Shown here piece by piece: positions 55,826 through 64,000 of a DNA stretch of 64,000 nucleotides (position 1 is the stretch's first letter; each line of letters opens with the position of its first letter). The notes below the pieces were generated by a model that saw only the letters and a list, made by a program, of their open reading frames with translations, was not told the DNA's origin and did not search any database. This DNA comes from Omphalotus guepiniiformis (Eukaryota; Basidiomycota; Agaricomycetes; Agaricales; Omphalotaceae), in assembly GCA_028554645.1 (NCBI GenBank), contig JAQOOI010000018.1:124001-188000 (forward strand), written 5' to 3'. Both the position numbers and the translations under genes were made by a program.

Positions 55826-58551
55826 TATGTCGCTTGCACTGCTGCCAGACTCTGAGCCGTTGACGAACCCAAACAACGGATATATGCTTTCGCCGCACAA
55901 ATTTCCCCACACGCGCGCACAGCTGGCTGCGTTTGGACGACAGTACAAGGCTTCGGATAGCTACGAGAGCGATGCAGAAGGAGGCGATGAGCTTGCCAAA
56001 GTGCCTTCGGCGTTCATGAACAAGGTTGTTGCGCTGCTCGTCGAAGAGCGTGAAGAAGAACTAAAGGGTTTGCTGAAGGAGACGTACGGTATTGATGAGC
56101 ACACTGTGAGTAACGACGAGGCAGCAGAAATCAAACTAGTTGCTAATTTGAAAGAAATAGGTTGAACAGAATGTGCTTGATCTCATGCACAAGCATCGGG
56201 ACGATGTTGCTGGCGTACCCTTCTTGTTTCTGACACCAACCCGTCGACCAATTTCGAGGCCTTCGTCGCGCGCATCGATGCATTCGACAAGGCTGCATCC
56301 TGCTCGTCCAGATACTCCTAACTCTGCTCCCAGCTCTCCTCTGGCACACATCTTCAAGAGGCCCCCACTCACTTCTCCTTTGGCAACTGGCCCGACTGTT
56401 CAAGCAACCTCTTACATGACGGCTCGCAGCGAATATTCTGCTTCTCCCACTTCTTCTCCCATTCTTGCTCATGCTCATGCAACACATGCCCACGCTCAGT
56501 TCACTGCCAGTCTCCCAGCTTCTCCTTTGTCATCTCCTCGTCTGCTTAATGCAAAGGCCAGCGAATTCAAGCCGATTCCCCGCCCTCTGTCTGCCGCATC
56601 CTCCAACCCCGGTCCTGCTAGAGACACACCTAGTCCTGATCTCTGGGCTCACAGTCCTTTCCGTGCTACGTCCAATCTTGCTATTGCTGCCCCACTCTTA
56701 CCCGAGCAGCCCGGTCTCACTCGTTCTCTAACTCCTAGTTCCTCTCTTCGCTCTTCAGTACGCCCAGATACCGAAGACAGTGATGAGGACGACCCTTTCG
56801 ATCCTTTTGGGCCCAATGACGTTGGCCCGCCAATGTTCAATGTCGCCGAGTTCGATAATACTCAATGGCCTAGTCTGGACAATCCTGCTACATCTAACTA
56901 TCATGATATGCAGCAACCTCAACTCGATCTATATGCCATGCCTTATGACTCAAATGGCTCTTATCTAGACAAGGATGACGAAGCAGAGGCGTTCGATGCT
57001 GAAGACCCAACTCAGGCTATGCTAACCGATGGTATGACTCCCTTTGACGTCCTAAGCTCCGTATTTGGATCTACGCTCGCTCCCTCTGAACTCGAGGAGG
57101 CTCTTGCTGCGAATTCATACGACTTTGAGCGAGCCATTGCATGGCTCGTCGATCGTGCACTCCCAACGCAGCAACCTGTGATAGGTCCCCAAAATTCCCC
57201 CATGAGAATGCAACCTATGGGAGGAAGGGTCACTCTTGTTCCTCGTGATCCTACCCGAGGTGGTGGAAGAGGTGGCTACTTGCCCAACAATCGTCCCGTA
57301 CAGCGCTTCGTCAATGGTCGTCCTGCACCCTCCGGCAATCGTGTCTGTCGCTATTTTGTCGCAGGCGAGTGTCTCCGTGCTGACTGTCGGTTCAGTCACG
57401 ACTTGGAGCGAGCTCTTTGCCGTTTCTGGCTGCGAGGCACATGCGCCAAAGGGGAACAGTGCGAGTTTTTGCATCATCTGCCTAATGTGGCCAATCCGGC
57501 CGTACAGGGGCAAGTCGAAGCTCTGAGTGTTGCTATGGCTAGAGCCAGCATGGGGCCTGGCCAGCCTGGTCAAGGACAAAGCTTTATTGGTCCTCAGCCA
57601 AATCTCGCGCACGAACCCCCGTTGGATGATTTCCCCGTATTGGGCTTCAATGGCAATGACAAAACGCGACGGGGTGCGTATGGAGATCCTGGAAGGACGA
57701 GATTTGCATCAGCTGTCAAAAAACCTGCTCCTCCGCAAAATTCATCAAGCCTTGGGCTGAGCGCAATGTATCCTGTAGGCCCTGGAGGAGGAGGAGGAGG
57801 AGGAGCGCCAGCTGCTTCTTCCATATCAATTATAGCTCCTCGTCCTTCTCCCCGCTTGCGTCTTCGTCCTCCGACGCTCTTACCCACACTCCCAACTGGT
57901 CCTGTGCTGAACAAAATATACATGTCCTACCGTACAAGGGCTCTGCAACTGGGTGCTGCACGGAATGCGTGCCTGTCTCGCGCCGCTGATGCATGGAGAC
58001 GGGGTGATGGTGCCGCCGCGAAACGCTTCAGTCGGGAGGGCCACGAACTTAATGCGAAAATGAGCGCAGAGATGCGTAGGGCTGCAGGTGATCTTGTCCG
58101 TAAACGTGCGGAGGAAGTCGAACATGCTGTGCGTAGCAGGGATTTGGGAGGAGGCTGGTCGGATGACCCTGCTGATCGGGCTGCAAAGGGCAGGCTTGTC
58201 GGAGGTGGTTATGGTGTGTGCTTGGGTGTTGCTGGGACGCAAATCGGGGATGGAAAGCTGAGTGTGGAGGAGCGCACGGAAGTCGTGCTAGACTTGCATG
58301 GGTTGCACGCTAATGAAGCAACAGAGGTTTTGGAAGAATTTTTGCTCGCTTTGGAAAACGAAATGTTTTATGGGTTAGCGTATGTCATCGTCGGGGAGCA
58401 GAAGCATACAGGTACGCAAGATGCTGCCAGAGGGGCGGGGCGGGCAAGATTGGCGACTGGCGTCAGGGAATGGATTCATCGGTGGGGGTATCCCTGGAGT
58501 GAAAGGGATGGAATCGTCTGCGTGGATCCGTTGACGCATCACGAAGAGTAG
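55826..58551 (+). CDS. CUE-like / CCCH zinc finger / DUF1771 / Smr domain protein
   Basis: Multi-domain RNA-associated protein. ATG 55826 gives MSLALLPDSEPLTNPNNGYM; a longer frame from 55785 opens with TTG. One intron (56107-56160) joins GIDEHT to VEQNVLDLMHKHRDD. A Ser/Pro-rich linker spans 56240-56760. A CUE-like helix bundle follows: TPFDVLSSVFGSTLAPSELE and EALAANSYDFERAIAWLVDR. Two CCCH fingers are CRYFVAGECLRADCRFSH and CRFWLRGTCAKGEQCEFLH. DUF1771 is YRTRALQLGAARNACLSRAA and RRGDGAAAKRFSREGHELNA. The Smr domain has VVLDLHGLHANEATEVLEEF (L-D-x-H motif) and LAYVIVGEQKHTGTQDAARG. TAG at 58549-58551. Smr domains are RNA endonucleases in mRNA quality control; yeast Cue2 also joins CUE and Smr. 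Activity here is inferred. A (GGA)n run encodes a Gly stretch at 57783-57800. Confidence 0.9.
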
Positions 58552-58977
58552 AGACAGAAGAACAAAAGAATACAAGAATCAATCAAAGAAGAATCAAGAA
58601 AGAAAATTTTAATATATCCATATCTCGAGGGGCTGTTTGAAGTGTACGATTTTTTGTCAGACGGTATTGTGGGTGGATACCGATGTTACAGTATGCCTCG
58701 TTTTACTTGTGCTGTTTTTTTTTTCCTTTTCGTTCGAGCATTTCGCTTTCTTGTGGTCATATGTATATAGGAAACACTTAGTGGACCAGGAAGTTCTTGT
58801 ACGCATACTTTGTTTCTTGTTACCTACTTCTTGTTGCTCTTATTTCCTTTTTATGTACCTTCCGCCTTTCTTGTAAATACTATGTCAGTAGATGTGCATC
58901 GAAAGCTTGATTTCGAGAGTCGGCTTTCATTGTTGAATAGATATTACAACTGCTTTCGAACAAATCTATGGTACATA
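58552..58977. other. Intergenic, convergent 3' ends
   Basis: A 426-bp T-rich spacer between the convergent Smr-protein and HAD-hydrolase genes. T- and A-rich runs fit 3' processing signals. No gene or repeat seen. Confidence 0.55.
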
Positions 58978-59771
58978 CTAGTTACATCCCGATTTCGTTA
59001 AACAGTCCTCAAATTCGGACCAATCGTACATGATTGCTGCCGCGCCTATACCTTTCAGCATCTCTGCCATTTCTTTCTGTTTCTCTGTCGTCTCGTAGCT
59101 ACCAACGTACCCGATCACGGGGATCCCAGCACGCACAGCACTCGTAGCGCCGCTCTTGCTATCCTCCACGGCAACGCAGGCCAGAGGTTCTACTCCGAGA
59201 GTCTCGCATGCGAAGAGATAGATAGCTGGATCGGGTTTGGACGTGGGTTTAGGAAGTGATGTAGCCGCGGAGAACACTCGCTCTGGGGGAAAATAAGCCC
59301 CTTGGTCGGCTTTCTCTAGACTAGCCATAACCCGTCTATGTGCAGAAGAGCTCACGACAGCTAGGGTATATCTCCCGCTCTTTTGAAGCTTTTCCAAGAC
59401 TTCATTAGCTCCATCGCAGGGTACAAGCTTCTCTTTGAGCTTTTCAATCACGCGATCTTCCTCCAAGGAAACGTACTTTTCCATCTCATCTGGTGGAAGT
59501 GAGAAGCCATAGCGTGTTTGGAGGGAAGTAAGCATCCCTCGAAAGTTCTGGCCTACAAAATCTGTGAGGAGCTGGTGACCTGTGTAGCGGTCAGAGACGC
59601 TCTGAGACGAGAGAATCTGATTTGAGAGATCGGCGCAGGCCTCAAAGGCAAGAGCTTCAGAAAGGACAAGGGTATTGTCACAGTCGAAGAGGATATGAGT
59701 TGTCTAGTATAAGAGTAAATGAATTGGTCAAACAGCTGTTAAAATATGAATATGCTGACCTTTGGCTTCAT
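58978..59771 (-). CDS. HAD-superfamily sugar-phosphatase-like hydrolase
   Basis: Haloacid dehalogenase-type phosphatase with a helical cap (subclass IA). ATG 59771 gives MKPK before an intron. Exon 2 starts TTHILFDCDNTLVLSEALAF with the catalytic DxDNT nucleophile motif. The cap contains GQNFRGMLTSLQTRYGFSLP and DEMEKYVSLEEDRVIEKLKE. Motif II is LAVVSSSAHRRVMASLEKAD. Motif III Lys lies in LPKPTSKPDPAIYLFACETL, and motif IV in CVAVEDSKSGATSAVRAGIP, followed by VIGYVGSY. It ends FEDCLTKSGCN, TAG at 58978-58980. Related fungal proteins dephosphorylate 2-deoxyglucose-6-phosphate or nucleotides, but the substrate cannot be read from sequence. One intron. Confidence 0.88.
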
Positions 59772-59923
59772 GATCGATGAAGGGATCTTAGATGGCCAAA
59801 GCTGAGCTTAATTGTTATTAAATAGATTGCTGACAAAGATGGTTCTATTAGTACAAAAAACTCGTTTACATGTTCTTCTCTTTTCTGACATTGTACAGTA
59901 TAGTATACTCATATTCCGAAGCA

Positions 59924-62900
59924 TCATAGCCACTCCTTACTCGATGTGACTGCCGAAACATAGCCCGCTCTGACGACAAAGTCTCCAAAGCGCTCACCAT
60001 CAAGGCGTTCAAGCGCATATCGTTTGATTATTGGTTTGAGAATGGCGATGATCTCGTGCTCTTTCACAGATTCTGTATTATATTTGTGAGAGAAGAGCCG
60101 AGTACAAGACCTTTTCAGACCTACCACGATATACCTTGGCAAGTCGTTGACCATACAAACCACCTCCCAGGAGCATAAGATAGGTCCCAGGCGCTTTACC
60201 CACTAGGCCAATCTCTGCATCTAGTATCATAACATGAAAAGGAGCATTGACTGTTGAGGACTTACCGGATACATATGGCCTTGAACATCCTGCTGGGCAT
60301 CCAGTCATACGCATCGTGATCGCGTCGTCCCGCAAACCATTATCTTCGCAGATCTTCTCGACTTTGTCAATTAGCAATGGCAGGTACTGGGATAGTTGAA
60401 GATATGTATTAGATGCATAAACCGCTGTTTGTAGATAGACGTACCCTTTCAGATTCGGCCATAGCAAGACCTATTTGGTTTATGTTTCAAGCTTCGTCAG
60501 CAAAGGTTGAGTATTTCCCACTACAAAGAAATGAAGCACACCGCAGGTGGGTAAGGCAACACAAGCTGACGAAGATAGTCGGATTCCTGTATGCAAAAGG
60601 TTATCCATATTGTACCGCACAAGAATGTCTTTGATCTTTGGGAGCTGCTCGCTCGGGATATCGGATATCACAAGATGTTGATTGGTGGTCAGGCGAAATG
60701 TGCCCTTGTGCACTTTTGCAATCTCACGTAGGCCAGATTTGAACTCCTTTCCAGGACCGTCTCGTATACGACCATTCTCAATGAAGAAAGTGAAGTGATG
60801 ATTGCCATCCTCCCCCATGGTCCAGCCATAATCATCGAGATTCCGATTAAACTTGAAGGGCCGAATGGGCTGGAGAGCATGTCTCAATCGCTTTTCAACC
60901 TCTGATTTAAAAGTATCCAGCCCCATTGTGTCAATGGTATACTTGATTCGTGAAAGCTGGCAACCACAGTCAGTGGAATATTACAATTGTAAGGACGCAT
61001 GAGAGCACCTTGCGGCTAGGAATGACATAGAGTCAGTCAGTTACATCCGGCAACAGTCCAATACCACTCACTCCACGCGGTTTCCATAATCACGTTGTAC
61101 AAGTACCACCGCCTCAGCGACATACTTGCCTTGCTCTGGTGTACAGAACCCAATCACATCAGCTGTTCGAGGGTAGGTCTGTTTGTTGCCGAGGGTGGTA
61201 CCCATGCCACCTCCTACGAGGACGTTATATCCCAAGAGTTCACCATCCTCAATGATAGCTATGAAACCCAGGTCGTTTGTGAAGACGTCGACATCGTTGG
61301 TAGGTGGTACAGCGATGGCAATTTTAAACTAGCTTAATCTTCACTCATATCATCAAGATTGAATGGGGGACTCACAGACCTTTCTAGGTAGATAATATTG
61401 CCCATACAAAGGCTCAAAATCCTTCACGGCATTACCAGCGACCATCGTCTTGTCAAGCCATATTTCATGATAAGCCGACGTTCTAGGCATTAGGTGTTCA
61501 CTGATATCGATGCAGAGTTGATAGACCTGAGAATGAATTTTGGACATTGTCGGTATTGATGAGCAAACGACATTGCTAGTAAAAGAAGTTGGCATGGACC
61601 AATAAATTGAAAAAAGTACTGAAAATACCTATTGATATCCCCGCCAACTTCCAAAGTGTCGAGTAATGTCCGGTTAATTGCTTGGACAACAGCCTTCAGG
61701 TTCCGTTTGATGACTCCGTGAAACTGCAGTGTTTGTCGTGTGGTAATTTTGAAATGCCCAGCACCATACTCGTCTGCAATTCTGTCAAATTTCAGCCACT
61801 GGTCCGGCTTACACACGCCGCCAGGCATTCTGACTCGGACCATGAAGTTGTACAGAAGCTCGACACCTTGAGACTGACGTTCATCTCGAACGTCCCGATC
61901 ATCTTGCTGCCATATCCCGTGATACTTTGTCAACGGCCAATCACTAGCAGCAAGAACACCAGTAGATAGGTCCTCAAGACCTTCTTTGATCGTTCCGCGA
62001 AGATAGTTGGAAGCTGCTTTGAGATGTTCCATAGTAATCGTCTCAGCCTCAGCCTCTGCGATTTCGACTTCATCTACCCCCAAAACCTTCCATAGATGCG
62101 GTTCCCACGCCCTATAGCTCGTCTCATACCCATCCGAATCTTGCGCATCACCAAGTCCCAAAGTAAGGACGCGTTGACCGCCAAGCCGCTCGAGGCGTAT
62201 GTCCAAGTCCCTGCTGGGTTTGTTGTAGTATTGGGTATCTTCTGTACGGGGCCAATAGCGGCTGTCACCCAGCCCAAACACAGCGAAGCGAAGACCACAC
62301 AAAGGTGTTTCGCCCCGAGCAACGGCAGCGTTCAAAGCTTTAAAAAACTGCCTGCCGTTTTGAGGTGGCTCGCCTTGCCCGCTAGTAGCAGTGATGAATA
62401 CAACATATTCATCTTCCCTGAATGAATCTAGAGATGCAGAGTCAATTGTCCCAATCGTGGTCGACAGACCCCTCGCGATACCACGGTTGGAAAGCCTCTT
62501 TGCGACCTTTTCTGCGCTACCTCCGTCAGAAGCATACAGAATTTTGAGGGGAGGAGCATCGAAATCATGGAGAAGCTTCCTGTATGTCTCCTCAGCCCTT
62601 TTCTTACGTTTTTTCTTCAAAGTATCTCCGAGACTGCTGACTAGCTCAGCAGCGAAGTGTGGTTTGGCATGTACAAGTTGCGACAGGTGGTTCTGCCGGT
62701 CAACAAATTGCTGCAGATCAGCCTTTGCGGCATCTGAATCTAGTGCGAATGGCTCTTTTCCTGCAAGTTCCTTGCTCGGGTTCCATCTATACAGAGGCCA
62801 GTATCCTGAGTCGACCGCAAGTTTAGTTTCCTTAAGAATCTCAAGAGCAGGCATTTCATCAGAATCATAGGGCAAGTAAGCGAGAACAACACTGGGTCCA

Positions 62901-64000
62901 TGAAAGCGATCGGCTTCTGTCAGCGCTTGTATAGTTTGAGCATACGAGGAGTATAAGGCAATGCTGGCCACATATACATCCCCATGATTCATTGCATACA
63001 GACCGATATCATGCTTTCGGCGATGAGGGTCTGCTAAGTGCCTGGTTGTATAAGGAGTAGTATCAAGAATGAGAATGTTCACATTCACCCCCGAGGCGAT
63101 GACATGATGTAAGCCGGATGCACCAAGATCGTACGACCAGGCATCTGATCCTATGATCCAACGTGATGCGGAAGGAAAATGAGCACGAAGAGGAAGAAGT
63201 CGTTGTGCCGTGGGAGTCCTCAAAGTCTCAAGCCGGCGCACAATTTCCTCCCCTAGCGTTTCCACGCCATCGTCCTTTGAAAGAGTCCATTGGCTGAGCA
63301 AAGCATGTAGGTCACTATCAACTTCAGCTCTTTGCAAGGTCTCCTGAACGATACTTAACAATTGTGCTCTCTGTTCCAATTGCCCACGAACACGACCTAG
63401 GGCGAATTCAGGAACTGTAGCCAGTTGCCCCTTCGTCGCCACCTGACAGGGATGATTGGAGATGTCCAGACGACTGCGGAACAGATGCGACAAGAGCGTG
63501 ATGTATGCTGCCTCGGGCTTCGGGACACGGGGCTCAGATTGAATTTCTACAGCGTCATCGCTTGCAAATGATCCCAGATGTAAACGCCGGGTGGATGGAG
63601 CCGCCGCGCAGTCAAGCAGATTGTGGATGTCCAAGCTAGTTACGTCGCTCACTCCACCAAGTACACCGCAATGCACAATAGGACGCGGCTCCCGTCGTTG
63701 CAATGCACTCACGATATCCAGATACAAAGGTGGCCACTTCGTGACCCAACTTGTTAACTGCTCAAGTACGATGACTCGAGTGACTGAAGTCGGTATGGCT
63801 CCGAGGATACGGGAAGGAGGTAATGGAGTAACTAACACCACGGTTACGAATGCTACCCCATCTACAGTGAATGTCGGCAGAGCTTCTCCCAGTGTGAAGA
63901 TGACCGTGTGAGGCTCGTGGTCGGCACTGCTCCACTGTATAAGCGGAAGAGCCGGTGACTGGCCAAGAGCTGTTATATCAGAGGCAAAGGCTTGATACGC
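59924..64000 (-). CDS. Sulfite reductase [NADPH] beta subunit, copy 2 (5' end off window)
   Basis: Paralogue of the gene at 40603-45364, same strand. It enters from the right edge in frame ([20 protein letters not shown]) and has the same domain order. [20 protein letters not shown] is in the N-terminal region; [20 protein letters not shown] and [20 protein letters not shown] form the flavodoxin-like domain. [20 protein letters not shown] and [20 protein letters not shown] belong to the siroheme part. Both cluster pairs survive: [15 protein letters not shown] and [15 protein letters not shown]. Introns sit at matching places, for example after GDINR. The C-terminus ends SSKEWL with TGA at 59924-59926, about 14 residues before the end of copy 1. 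A one-base difference just after the TGG could explain the shortening. Otherwise no stop or gap is seen, so it is probably functional; splice sites approximate. Confidence 0.92.

Noticed and set aside
1..64000. CRISPR array, prophage, biosynthetic cluster or defence island
   Set aside because: No spacer-repeat array, phage genes or clustered secondary-metabolism enzymes are present; the genes are scattered eukaryotic housekeeping loci.

Overview
This 64 kb window looks like nuclear DNA from a filamentous basidiomycete, probably Agaricomycotina. Nearly every gene is split by many short GT-AG introns of about 45-75 bases. Genes are dense on both strands and intergenic spacers are short. The gene set is fungal: lanosterol synthase, a velvet-domain regulator, an Snx41/Atg20-type sorting nexin, Arp9, and a fused sulfite reductase beta subunit. 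There is no rRNA, CRISPR array, prokaryotic operon or complete transposon. Exon boundaries were read by eye, so gene ends are firmer than internal splice sites.

Layout. 0-10.5 kb: condensin H subunit (runs off the left edge), ribosomal protein eL30, a 522-bp repeat element with a tRNA-like Pol III module and telomere-like repeats, a sugar transporter, Arp9 and, divergent from it, lanosterol synthase. 10.8-16.3 kb: a two-finger C2H2-like protein, a spacer with a perfect 33-bp foldback, Vms1 (ribosome quality control) and phosphomannomutase Sec53. 16.5-24.7 kb: DNA polymerase delta catalytic subunit, the Thp3/LENG8 PCI protein and cytochrome c1. 25-31.7 kb: mitochondrial phosphate carrier, a small CYSTM-like protein, a velvet regulator, Tim23 and a mitochondrial-looking TPR protein. 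32-38 kb: a PNK-like P-loop kinase, Snx41/Atg20 and Bfr2/AATF. 38.4-45.4 kb: alanine-glyoxylate aminotransferase with two in-frame starts, and a full-length sulfite reductase beta subunit. 45.6-64 kb: an F-box protein, a PQ-loop membrane protein behind a perfect 55-bp tandem duplication, clathrin heavy chain, a CUE/CCCH/DUF1771/Smr protein, a HAD phosphatase and a second sulfite reductase beta subunit (5' end off the right edge).

Most genes are single housekeeping loci with no shared pathway. The exceptions are a loose run of mitochondrial genes (cytochrome c1, phosphate carrier, Tim23, TPR protein), two translation-surveillance proteins (Vms1 and the Smr protein) and the two sulfite reductase paralogues about 14.5 kb apart. 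Several promoters share GTCAC/GTGAC half-sites or the full palindrome GTCACGTGAC. The least explained pieces are the tRNA-like/telomere-like element, the 33-bp foldback, the 55-bp promoter duplication, and the shortened C-terminus of the second sulfite reductase.
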